Assembly: GCA_016342285.1 (NCBI GenBank)
Contig: JAEINQ010000040.1
Coordinates: forward strand, 1-64,000
Source of the DNA: Desulfobacterales bacterium
GTDB lineage: Bacteria; Desulfobacterota; Desulfobacteria; Desulfobacterales; JAEINQ01
DNA length: 64,000 bases
Reading direction: 5' to 3'
Under the pieces are notes generated by a model. It had not been told where the DNA came from. It saw only the letters and a list, made by a program, of their open reading frames with translations, and did not search any database. Positions 17,541 through 26,300 of the stretch are shown piece by piece; the first letter of the stretch is position 1, and every line of letters begins with the position of its first letter. Position numbers and translations under genes: made by a program.

Positions 17541-18794
17541 GAAAAAATATTAATATCCCATAACCGCCATTGGGAAGTCCCTTATCGGGGGCTGTACCTG
17601 AGACAGGTGTTCCAAAAACTGGTCAGGCAGCTTTCAGCAAGGCATATCCAGGTATTGCAGGGGGTCCGGAGAAGCGGCAAGTCAACGGTTTTCAAATTGA
17701 TGATCAATCACTTGGCGGCATTGCACGACCCCATGGAAATTTTGTACCTGAACCTTGAGGACCCTTTTTTTATCCAATTCAGCCAGTCGCCTGAAAAAAT
17801 CTACGATGTCATCGACACGGCCCGCAAGTTGACCGGAAAAAAAATCCGGTACCTTTTTCTGGACGAAGTCCAGGCCATCGGCGGATGGGAAAAGTATGTG
17901 AAAACCGTGTATGACAATGAGATGTTTGAAAAAATATTCATCACCGGATCGAACGCCTCTTTGCTCAGTGGTGAATTCGCGACCCTGCTCACGGGCAGGT
18001 ATCTTTCCAGTATGGTGTATCCACTGAGTTTTTCAGAAGTGATGGCCATCAAAAACATCACGTCCTCTATGCAGATGGTGCGGCGGAAGGCGGATGTGCT
18101 TGCCGTGGTGGACGGCATGCTCAGGTACGGGTCGTTCGCGGAAGTGTATGACAGCGATGATCAAGACCTGAAAAGGGACATTGTTTCCATGTATTACGAT
18201 TCCATCCTGCTGAAGGATTGCGTGTCGAACAATCATGTCCGGGACATAAAAAGCTTCAGGGAGTTGAGCTATTACCTGATTTCAAACATTACCGCGAGCT
18301 ATTCCTACAGCTCTCTGGGCAAGGCCGTGGGCATCCATGACAGAAGTGCCAGGGAATTTGTCGCCTATCTGCAACAGGCCTATCTGCTGTTTGAACTCCG
18401 GCTGTTTTCCTGGTCCGTCAAAGAACAGCAGAACAATCGGAAAAAGCCCTATGTGATAGACAACGGCTTCATCAATCTGTCTTTTGCCTTTTCGCCGAAC
18501 AGCGGCAGACTGCTTGAAAACCTGGTGTTCAGTGAATTGTGCAAGGCCGGCAAAGAGATCTATTTCTACAACAAGGGGTTTGAGTGCGATTTTATCATCA
18601 AAAATCCAGACCACTCCCTGGCAGCGATCCAGGTTTGTCATGAGCTGACGGACCAGAATGAAAAACGGGAAGTGGGCGGCTTGAAAAAAATCGACGGCCA
18701 ATACCCGGTTGTTTCAAAAACGATTATTACCTATGACCAGGAAACCATCGTAGACGGGATAGATGTGGTGCCGTTCTGGAAGTTTTTCGGGTGA
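17538..18794 (+). CDS. AAA_14/DUF4143 family ATPase
   Basis: This 418-residue protein has an N-terminal P-loop (G42-VRRSGKS-T50), Walker B FLDE (D109-E110) and a sensor-like FITGSNASLLS, matching the AAA_14 domain. Residues about 200-400 correspond to DUF4143, including the C-terminal FECDFIIK block with a nuclease-like Asp pattern. These proteins are common, often carried with toxin-antitoxin genes, and their role is unclear. It stands alone between repeats with its own AT-rich promoter. Length is normal. Confidence 0.85.
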   Translation: MEKILISHNRHWEVPYRGLYLRQVFQKLVRQLSARHIQVLQGVRRSGKSTVFKLMINHLAALHDPMEILYLNLEDPFFIQFSQSPEKIYDVIDTARKLTGKKIRYLFLDEVQAIGGWEKYVKTVYDNEMFEKIFITGSNASLLSGEFATLLTGRYLSSMVYPLSFSEVMAIKNITSSMQMVRRKADVLAVVDGMLRYGSFAEVYDSDDQDLKRDIVSMYYDSILLKDCVSNNHVRDIKSFRELSYYLISNITASYSYSSLGKAVGIHDRSAREFVAYLQQAYLLFELRLFSWSVKEQQNNRKKPYVIDNGFINLSFAFSPNSGRLLENLVFSELCKAGKEIYFYNKGFECDFIIKNPDHSLAAIQVCHELTDQNEKREVGGLKKIDGQYPVVSKTIITYDQETIVDGIDVVPFWKFFG

Positions 18795-18931
18795 AAAGCG
18801 GCCGGGGTCAGGCCTGCGTTATCGTCGTTATTGGCTTTATCCGTCATCCGATCTCTGATCTCTGACCTCTGACATCGGGCTTTTCCGTCATCCGTCATCC
18901 GTGGAAATTGGCTAAATTGGGGTTGTAAATT

Positions 18932-19086
18932 GGGTTCGGGCCAAGCAGAATGACATTATATCAATGGGTTATCTCAAAAAGAGGGCGTTTTTTGGCGCTA
19001 TACACGTATTTTGGGGGTCAAAAAGGGCAATTTAAGAGAAGTGCAAAGAGCATCCGGCCGGGCCGCACATATCCTGTAGATCCCCG
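18932..19086 (+). repeat. GGTCGGGCC repeat truncating a toxin gene
   Basis: A full GGTCGGGCC repeat is followed by a CCGGCCGGGCC hairpin and ATCCTG, and then abruptly by the middle of a RelE-like coding sequence at 19087. The stretch 18795-18931 has no recognised content beyond short CCGTCATCCG direct repeats. Confidence 0.7.
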
Positions 19087-19314
19087 AACTGGAAGGTTGA
19101 ACTAATTGCTGAAGCCCACGCAGACGTTAAAAGGCTGGATGGCAGCGTAAAAAAACAAGTGTTGAAACAGTTAGTCAAGTTGGAACAGAATTCAAAGTAT
19201 GGAGATCCTCTGGGCAACAAAGCCGGCATAAACCTTGAGGGCTATTTCGAACTTTACGCTGACAAAAAGCGAATCAGAATTATATATACTACGATTGACC
19301 AAATTATTACCTAA
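19087..19314 (+). pseudogene. RelE/ParE toxin remnant, 5' end lost
   Basis: The frame encodes WKVELIAEAHADVKRLDGSV, then LGNKAGINLEGYFELYADKKRIRIIY, a clear RelE/ParE pattern, and ends at TAA after DQIIT. There is no start codon because repeat sequence abuts the coding part directly, and the usual C-terminal strand (VEIIAIGKR-like) is missing. No partner antitoxin remains. It is an inactive fragment created by repeat insertion or recombination. Confidence 0.7.
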
Positions 19315-19354
19315 ATCTTGCACCGAAAATCTGAAGGGGGGGTGGATACCACTT

Positions 19355-19510
19355 GGCGCCCCTTAGCGTCCTTCGCGGTTAAAGTGTCTTCGCTTTTGAG
19401 GGTTTTAACACAATCCAACCGCCCGTTCGCTGCGCTCACTCAAGAACGCCAAGGAACGCGAAGAACGCGAAGAAAGGATTTTTTCCGATCGGGGAAACCG
19501 ATCGCAAAAA
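19355..19510 (+). repeat. Solo CGCGAAG-array element without GxxExxY gene
   Basis: The inverted array (CCTTAGCGTCCTTCGCGG), the CCGCCCGTTCGC linker and the direct array (CGCCAAGGAACGCGAAG) are arranged as at the junction of the 871-bp units, but no GxxExxY gene adjoins. The following hairpin has stem CGATCGG/CCGATCG (19486-19504) in place of CGAATCG/CGATTCG. Nothing else is seen in 19315-19644. Confidence 0.75.
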
Positions 19511-19644
19511 TATTTCGATCCCTGCGGGATGGACGTTGGATGTCGTCATCCGACGTCTGTCCACCAAACCGTTGCTGTCATTGGCAATATCCTGGAGTGG
19601 TTATATCGTGAAAACAACTTCCAAATGCTACAAAGGGGAATGAT

Positions 19645-19905
19645 ATGTCCTTGAAACCATTATTCGTTCGTGCCGAATGGGATGAAGCTGCGGGCGTATG
19701 GGTGGCCACCAGTGACGATGTCCCCGGACTCGCCACAGAGGGAGAAACCATGGAGGGGCTGATCGAAAAGCTCAAGGTGATCATTCCTGAGCTTCTTGCG
19801 GCCAATGGCGCACCGTCTAATATGGATATTCCCTTTGAGCTGTTGACGCGCCGTTTTGAGGTTGCGGCTGCATCTATCTGCTGTCCGATTTTTCAAAATT
19901 GTTGA
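19645..19905 (+). CDS. DUF1902 (HicB-like) antitoxin, partner decayed
   Basis: This 86-residue protein has the DUF1902/HicB-like core (VRAEWDEAAGVWVATSDDVPGLATEGETMEGLIEKL) and begins after an AGGGGAA ribosome site. The last codons overlap the start region of a disrupted HicA-like toxin. It probably survives as an orphan antitoxin. Confidence 0.82.
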   Translation: MSLKPLFVRAEWDEAAGVWVATSDDVPGLATEGETMEGLIEKLKVIIPELLAANGAPSNMDIPFELLTRRFEVAAASICCPIFQNC

Positions 19906-20074
19906 TGGCAAAACTTCGGGACGCCGGGTGTCGATTTGAGCGTCAGGGAAAAGGTGACCACGAAATCTGGTAAAGCCCCATCACCGATATCCGTTTTGTC
20001 GTCGATCGGCATATACATCGCGACACACGGCAAACGCTGTTCTCAAACAGGCCGGTTTGCCCAAGAAATTCTGA
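19881..20074 (+). pseudogene. HicA-like toxin with nonsense codon and frameshift
   Basis: Translation gives SDFSKLLMAKLRDAGCRFERQGKGDHEIW, then a TAA at 19971-19973 where the family has Tyr (W-Y-S-P), then SPITDIRFVVDRHIHR. The C-terminal HTANAVLKQAGLPKKF continues in another frame, ending with TGA at 20072-20074. No ATG stands at the family start; CTG occupies it. At least two lesions inactivate it. Confidence 0.8.
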
Positions 20075-20108
20075 TTCCTCTTTTAGTCATCCATGCATCC
20101 ATGCAGCC

Positions 20109-20290
20109 ATTTGGCCGTTCGTCCGGAACGGTCAAATAGAATAAATCATGTAGATCCTGAAAATCCGCAAGATCCTGCCTGCCGTTGCGTAGCTGAAAGC
20201 GAAGTATGGTCAAAGGGTTTTAAAAGTATTTCTCAGACAGGATGAACAGGATTGACTGGATGTTTTGCCTGCCGGCCGGAAGCCGGCCAG
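20109..20290 (+). repeat. Composite palindromic element, copy 8
   Basis: Left hairpin of CCGTTC type with loop GTCCG; right hairpin GCCGGC-CGGAA-GCCGGC; arrays and flanking small hairpins are present. The region 20075-20499 contains this element and no gene. Confidence 0.85.
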
Positions 20291-20499
20291 TCAAGAGGCC
20301 ATCGCCTCCGGCGAGGTTCCCGGGCGGGGCATCCAGGCAGCGCATGCAAGATCATGGCTATGTTCTTTGCGCAGCGGACCTGTGCGGCGAAGCCTAAATG
20401 GCGTAGACGTATGTATTCGTGCAGTTCCCCGGGCTCCTTGACATCCATGATGGTCAGAATTAAACTAAGTCCATTAAACCAGGCTGTAAGAGGTTTAAA

Positions 20500-20748
20500 A
20501 TGAGAACCATCAATATCCATGAAGCCAAGACCCACCTTTCCCGCCTTGTGGAAGAAGCGGCCAAAGGAAACGAGTTCATCATCGCCAAGTCCGGGCGTCC
20601 CATGGTCAAGGTGACGCCGCTGTCCGAAAAGGCGTCTGAAGAACTGGAGAGAATCGGGTTTATGGCTGGTGAAATGGCCGTGCCGAAGGATTTCGATTCC
20701 ATGGGCGCAGATGAAGTGGTGGTGCTCTTTGAAGGCCGGGTATCGTGA
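20500..20748 (+). CDS. Phd/YefM-family antitoxin
   Basis: This 82-residue protein shows the Phd/YefM N-terminus (INIHEAKTHLSRLVEEAAKGNEFIIAKSGRPMVKV) that dimerises and binds DNA, and a C-terminal tail (FMAGEMAVPKDFD) that would block the PIN toxin. The stop overlaps the toxin start (GTGA). ATG 20500 follows AAGAGG. Confidence 0.9.
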   Translation: MRTINIHEAKTHLSRLVEEAAKGNEFIIAKSGRPMVKVTPLSEKASEELERIGFMAGEMAVPKDFDSMGADEVVVLFEGRVS

Positions 20749-21131
20749 AACTGCTGCTCGATACGCACATTCTCCTGTGGGCTGCAGGCCACCCGGAAAA
20801 ACTGACCGACTCAGCACGATCCCTTTTGACAGCGCCGGAAAACAGTCTCTTTTTCAGTGCGGCCAGCATCTGGGAGATCGTTATCAAAATCGGTCTGGGA
20901 CGCGCTGATTTCAAGGTAGACCCCTACCGACTGAGGAAAATGCTTGTCATTCACGGCTACACCGAACTCCCGATCACATCTGAACATGCCCTGCGGGTCG
21001 AAACGATGCCGCTGTTTCACAAGGACCCTTTTGACCGGATATTGCTTGCGCAAGCCCGTTCAGAAGGGCTGCTCCTGGTGACCGCCGATGCTTCCATTGC
21101 CCAACATCAAGAGTCGGTGCTTGCGGTATAG
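20745..21131 (+). CDS. vapC: VapC-type PIN domain toxin
   Basis: This 128-residue PIN-domain RNase carries the acidic metal-binding residues in LLLDTHILLW, in ASIWEIVIK and in DPFDRILLAQA, plus the TADASI end. Length is typical. With the upstream Phd/YefM protein it forms an intact Phd-VapC module. The start codon is GTG at 20745. Confidence 0.9.
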   Translation: MKLLLDTHILLWAAGHPEKLTDSARSLLTAPENSLFFSAASIWEIVIKIGLGRADFKVDPYRLRKMLVIHGYTELPITSEHALRVETMPLFHKDPFDRILLAQARSEGLLLVTADASIAQHQESVLAV

Positions 21132-21190
21132 CGCACAAGCGGAACATTGTATCCCCAACGGGATTCCTTTTGCGCAAGCGGATGTGATCA

Positions 21191-21262
21191 ATTTCCATTT
21201 CATCCGGAAATGGGAATTCAATCATGTAAATCCTGAAAATCCGCAAGATCCTGTCAGAAGGT
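21191..21262 (+). repeat. Composite element left arm with ATTTCC stem
   Basis: Hairpin ATTTCCATTTC-ATCCG-GAAATGGGAAT is followed by four ATCCTG-type 9-mers. The right arm is degenerate (around 21280-21295). Confidence 0.75.
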
Positions 21263-21308
21263 TTTAAAGAAGGGTTATTAGATAGGACTGACAGCAAGCC
21301 ATGACCAG

Positions 21309-21337
21309 ATTAAAGTAGTATTATAAACTACTTTAAT
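21309..21337 (+). promoter_or_regulatory. Operator-like inverted repeat upstream of phd
   Basis: ATTAAAGTAGT (21309-21319) and ACTACTTTAAT (21327-21337) form a perfect 11-bp inverted repeat 14 bases before the start codon of a Phd-type antitoxin; it likely serves as the autoregulatory operator. Confidence 0.6.
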
Positions 21338-21351
21338 GCAAGGGGGAAAGC

Positions 21352-21600
21352 ATGAAAACCGTCACGGCCGCCGACGCAAACCGACAATTTTCTAAATTGC
21401 TTCGTGACGTCAGCCAGGGGGCGGAAAAAACGATTCTGTCGCGGGGAACGCCGGTGGCGAAAATCACGTCGGTGCGTGCGGTTGCGGGGTGTCGCAGGAA
21501 CATGAAAGGCCTCCTGTTGTCCCGGTTGAAAGCCCAGTCGGTCACTGGATCCAGAAATTGGACCCGCGACGAATTGTATGGCGATGAAGCATGCGGGTAG
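21352..21600 (+). CDS. Phd-type antitoxin
   Basis: This 82-residue protein carries the Phd/YefM-like fold in AADANRQFSKLLRDVSQGAEKTILSRGTPVAKI, and an Arg/Leu-rich tail. AGGGGGAAAG provides the ribosome site. It overlaps the following PIN toxin gene by 10 bases. The toxin partner is frameshifted, so the antitoxin may be an orphan. Confidence 0.87.
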   Translation: MKTVTAADANRQFSKLLRDVSQGAEKTILSRGTPVAKITSVRAVAGCRRNMKGLLLSRLKAQSVTGSRNWTRDELYGDEACG

Positions 21601-22042
21601 CCCTGGACACCAATGTGCTCGCCTATGCCGAGGGGGTCGGGGATGCGACCCGCTGTACCGGCGCCATCGCGCTGGTCGAACAGTTGCCGGCCGAGTCGGT
21701 TCTGATTCCCGCCCAAACCCTGGGAGAACTGTTTCGTGTGTTGACCGGAAAGGCGGACCGGGCCCCGGGCCTTGCCCGCGAGGCGTTGATGACCTGGGCC
21801 GATTGTTTTGAAGTGGCGGATTCCACCTGGACGGCGTTTCAGGCCGCAGCCGATCTGGTCGTGGATCATCGCCTGCAGATATGGGATGCGCTCATCATGG
21901 CGGTGGCGGCCGAGAATCACACTGCCGGATGCTTTTGAGCGAGGACCTTCACAGCGGATTCATTTGGCGGGGCGTTACGGTGGTCGATCCCTTTGCCGTG
22001 CCATGTTCCCCGCTTCTCGCCAATTTTCTGCAATCCGCATGA
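21591..22042 (+). pseudogene. VapC-type PIN toxin with frameshift
   Basis: The frame starts MRVALDTNVLAYAEGVGD and continues to RLQIWDALIMAVAAEN, giving three PIN-domain acidic positions. It then leaves the family and stops at 21936-21938. The expected end (CRMLLSEDLHSGF, GVTVVDPF) is found intact in another frame up to TGA 22040-22042. One indel near 21915 therefore breaks the gene. The last acidic site and C-terminal helix are lost from the shortened product, which is probably inactive. Confidence 0.8.
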
Positions 22043-22105
22043 CGCTTTTTTCTATCAATCCAACCGGTCGGCTTTTTTAATAAATGTATAGGAGAAAGGC
22101 AGAAA

Positions 22106-23155
22106 GTGGCTCATTTCCTGGTCATCGGCGGTGCCGGATACATCGGATCCCACACGGTTTTAGAGTTGCAGCGGCAAAAACACCATGTGACCGTCTTGGA
22201 CAATCTGATCACCGGACACCGGCAGGCCTTGACCGATTGTGATTTCATCCGCGGAGACTTGGGCGATGCAACACTACTGAATCGTATTTTTTCGGAACAA
22301 GCCATCGATTGCGTGATGCATTTTGCCGCTTTTAGTTTGGTGGGCGAATCCGTCAGCGACCCGTTGAAATATTATGACAACAACACCGGCGCCACCATTT
22401 GCCTACTTAGAGCCATGCAGCAGCACGGGGTGAATCGGTTTATCCTATCTTCCACGGCGGCGGTTTACGGCGAGCCGAAGGAGATTCCCATTCCGGAAAC
22501 TGCCGCCACCGCCCCGACCAACCCCTACGGCCGATCCAAACGTTTCGTGGAAAAAATTCTCCATGATATGGAAGCTGCCTGCGGGGTGCGCTACGTTTCG
22601 CTGCGGTATTTCAACGCAGCCGGAGCCGATGGAAGCGGTTGTATCGGGGAGGACCACGCCCCCGAAACCCATTTGATCCCGCTGGTGCTTCAGGTCGCTT
22701 TGGGCAAGCGGGCCGCCATCGATGTTTACGGCACCGATTGGAATACGCCGGACGGGACCTGCCTTCGGGATTACGTTCATGTAACCGATCTGGCCAGCGC
22801 ACACATTCTGGCCGCACAACATCTCCTGAATGGCGGAACGAGCCGCATTTACAACCTGGGGTGTCAGCAGGGTGTATCGGTAAAAGAGGTTATCCGGCTG
22901 GCGCGAAAGGTGACCGGTTGTGATATCCCGGTCCACGAGGCACCGCGGCGGTCCGGCGACCCGGAGCGGCTGGTCGCCGCCTCAAATGCCATCCGTAGCG
23001 ATCTCGGTTGGGTTCCAGCGTTTGAGGACCCTGAGGTCATTATATCCACGGCCTGGCGATGGCATCGGAAGCACCCTCAGGGCTACCGAAATCGGAAACG
23101 GACCACGCAACATGCTGAAAAATTAACCGATCTGAACCAAACGGGTGCATTTTAA
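22106..23155 (+). CDS. galE: UDP-glucose 4-epimerase
   Basis: This 349-residue extended short-chain dehydrogenase interconverts UDP-glucose and UDP-galactose. It shows GGAGYIGSHT near the N-terminus, SSTAAVYG, and catalytic YGRSK. The start is GTG 22106 after AGGAGAAAG. The C-terminal 15 residues (KRTTQHAEKLTDLNQTGAF) extend beyond the usual end and run to the border of repeat sequence. It supplies UDP-galactose for the polysaccharide made by the rfb and sugar-transferase genes. Confidence 0.93.
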   Translation: MAHFLVIGGAGYIGSHTVLELQRQKHHVTVLDNLITGHRQALTDCDFIRGDLGDATLLNRIFSEQAIDCVMHFAAFSLVGESVSDPLKYYDNNTGATICLLRAMQQHGVNRFILSSTAAVYGEPKEIPIPETAATAPTNPYGRSKRFVEKILHDMEAACGVRYVSLRYFNAAGADGSGCIGEDHAPETHLIPLVLQVALGKRAAIDVYGTDWNTPDGTCLRDYVHVTDLASAHILAAQHLLNGGTSRIYNLGCQQGVSVKEVIRLARKVTGCDIPVHEAPRRSGDPERLVAASNAIRSDLGWVPAFEDPEVIISTAWRWHRKHPQGYRNRKRTTQHAEKLTDLNQTGAF

Positions 23156-23159
23156 GGCG

Positions 23160-23310
23160 CAATATCGATCTTGGCGACTTTTGGCGACCTTCGCGGTTAA
23201 AATGTTTTCTGCCCTTCGTGGTTCACGTGTTTTTATGCATGCAGCTATTTGGCCGTTCTTCCGAAACGGTTGAATAAATCCTGAACATCCTGTAAATCCT
23301 GTCAAAAAAT
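23160..23310 (+). repeat. CGCGAAG-array remnant and composite left arm
   Basis: An inverted CTTGGCGAC/CCTTCGCGG array is followed by a left hairpin with loop TTCCG (23247-23275) and ATCCTG 9-mers to 23310, just before the ribosome site region of the giant gene. Confidence 0.75.
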
Positions 23311-23335
23311 TAATACATAGCAAAGGCTGGTCCCC

Positions 23336-26300
23336 ATGAAAACGAGACAGATCTCGGTTATTGGCCCAACGATTCAGCCCCGAAATTTCCTTCCAATCCC
23401 CGCCTTGTTTCTCCTGTTCCTCTCCCTTTTTCTGCTCTCGACCACTCCCTGTTTTGCCGGTAATATAGCGCAGGACAGCTACGCCTGGGCCGAGAACGTG
23501 GGGTGGATCAATTTCAGCCCGAGCCAGGGCGACGGGGTGACGGTGACCAGCAGTGCCGTGACCGGCTATGCCTGGGGGGAGAACATCGGCTGGATCAACC
23601 TGTCGCCGGCCACCGCCGGGGTGACCAACGACGGCTGCGGCCATCTCTCCGGCTGGGCCTGGGGGGAGAATATCGGCTGGATCAGTTTTTCCTGCGAGAA
23701 CACCGGCAGCTGCGACACGGTGCGCTACGGCGTGCGGGTGGACGCGGCCACCGGCGCTTTTTCCGGCACGGCCTGGGGGGAGAACATCGGCTGGATCGTC
23801 TTTTCCGACGATGCCCCGGTGGCATACGGGGTAACCACCGACTGGCGAAACGACACCGACGGGGACGGTCTTTGCGACGACTGGGAAATCGCCAATTTTA
23901 CGGACATGGACCAGGATGGTAACACCGATTTTGACGAAGACGGCCTGATCGATATCGACGAATACCACCTGGGCACCGACCCCACCGACGCCGACACCGA
24001 CGACGACGGCATTCTCGACGGCGCGGAAGTCAACACCAATGGCACCGATCCCTTCAATCCCGACATCACGGCGCCGGCCGCGCCGGCCGATCTCGACCTG
24101 GCCGCCGAAGACGACACCGGCGAGTGGGACGACGACAATTTCACCTCGGCCAGCCCCCTGACCATTTCCGGCACCGGCGAAACCGGTGCGACGATCCAGC
24201 TTCTGGACAACGGCGTTCCCATCGCCGGCGCCACCGCCACGGTGGCCGACGGCGTCTTTTCCATCACCCTGTCTTTTGCCGACGGCATTCACCCCATCAC
24301 CGCGGTGCAGACCGATGCGGCGGGCAACGTCTCGGCCCCCTCGTCGCCGGCCCTGACCCTGGACGTGGACGTGGAGCTTCCCGCCGCACCGGGCACCCCG
24401 GTGCTGGCCGCCGAAGACGACACTGGCGAGACCGGCGACGGGGCGACCCTGAACCGAAGCGGCCTGACCTTCTCCGGCACGGCCACGGAAAACGATTCCC
24501 TGGTGCGGTTTTACGACTACGGGGTGGCGATCGAGGGGGCCGTGGCTACCGTGGTCGCCGGGGCCTACACCATCGATCTCGATCTCGATGCGGGAACCCA
24601 TTCCATCACCGCCAAAAAAGAGGACCTGGCCGGAAACATCTCTTCGAACTCGTCTGCGGCCGTGGCGTTGACCATCTTTCCCGAGGCCGGCATCGATCCC
24701 GATGCCGAGGGCGATATCTACGCCTGGGCGGAGAATGTGGGCTGGATCAACTTCGATCCGAACACCGGGCCCGGGGTGACGGTCACCGATACGGCGGTCA
24801 CCGGCTTTGCCTGGGGTGAGAACATCGGCTGGATCAACCTGTCGCCAGCCACCGCTGGGGTGACCAACGACGGCAGCGGGCACCTGGCCGGCTACGCCTG
24901 GGGCGAAAACGTGGGCTGGATCAGCTTTTCCTGTACCAACACCAATTCCTGCGGCACGGTGGATTACGGGGTGACCATCGACAAGGCCACCGGTGAATTT
25001 TCCGGCCACGCCTGGGGGGAGAACATCGGCTGGATCGTCTTTTCCGACGACGATCCCGTGGCCTATGGGGTGACCACGGCATGGCGGGACACGGACACGG
25101 ATGGCCTGATCGACCGCTGGGAGCGGGAGCACTTCGGCTACATCGAGCGGGACGGCACCGGGGATGCCGACAACGACGGGCTCACCGATGCCGCTGAACA
25201 CGATGCCGGCACCGACCCCAATGCCGTGGACACCGACGGGGACGGCATGCCCGACAAATGGGAAATCGACAACGGCCGCGATCCGCTCACCGACGAGAGT
25301 TCGGCTGACCTGGACGGCGACGGGTACCCGGACAGTCGCGAGTACCAGGACGGCACCGACTGGGAAGATCCCCTCGACTTTCTCGCCTTTTCCGCCCCCA
25401 CCGGTGCCGTGCCCGACACCGGCCAGACCAGTTCGTTTACCGACACGGCCGGCGAAGACAGCGATTTTTCCGTCAACCCCCCGGCCTTTGTGAAGATGGA
25501 CGCGGCCGGCAATTTCCTGGCCGACGTGGCCCCGGACTGGGCGATGGTGCTGGACACGGTCACGGGATTGATCTGGGAGGTCAAGACCGCGGACGGCACC
25601 ATCCACGATGGTGCTGACCGATACAGCTGGGATGCGGCCCGGGGCGATTTCGTGGCCGGGCTCAACAGTGAACCCTTCGGCGGGATCCGTGCCTGGCGCC
25701 TGCCCACGGCCGAAGAACTGGCCCACCTGGTCCACCGGGGCGCGGCCGACCCGGCGGCCTTTGCCGCGTATTTTCCGCGAACCGCCTCGGAAAAATACTG
25801 GACCGGCACCACCTGCGCAAACAGCGTGATGTTTGCCCAAACCGTGGATTTTGACCACGGCACCACTGCGTGCTGGGAAAAACCCGACCAACTGGCCGTG
25901 CGGGCCGTTTACGGCAGCTTTCCGGCGGCCGGCGCCCTGGTGGACAACAACGACGGCACGGCCACCGACCCGCGTACCGGACTCATGTGGTCCACCGCCG
26001 CTTTCGGCCCCATGGACTGGGACGCGGCCCTGGGCCAGGGCGCGGCCGCGGACCTGCCCTTGGGCAGCGGTTATGCGGACTGGCGCCTGCCCACGGTGAA
26101 TGAACTCCTTTCCGTGGCCGGCGATCCGACCCTGGGCACGGCCCCCTTGTGGTCATCCACGGCCGATGCGGCCGCGCCGGGATCTGCCTGGACGGTGGTC
26201 ATGGCCGACGGCGCTGTTCAGGAAATGAACATGGCTGGCACCCTGGGCCTGCACCTGGTCCGCGGGGGCCAGCACCAAAGCGGCGATGCCGTGGCGGTCA

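Noticed and set aside
6165..22042. Integron cassette array
   Set aside because: No integrase of the IntI type and no attC-like R-box pairs were seen at cassette ends; the spacers are composite repeats of other design.
23123..25891. Long minus-strand open frame (922 residues) opposite the giant secreted protein
   Set aside because: It is Gly/Val/Arg/His-rich without domains and mirrors high third-position GC of the real gene; similar antisense frames at 26153-29272 and 29327-30982 are explained the same way.
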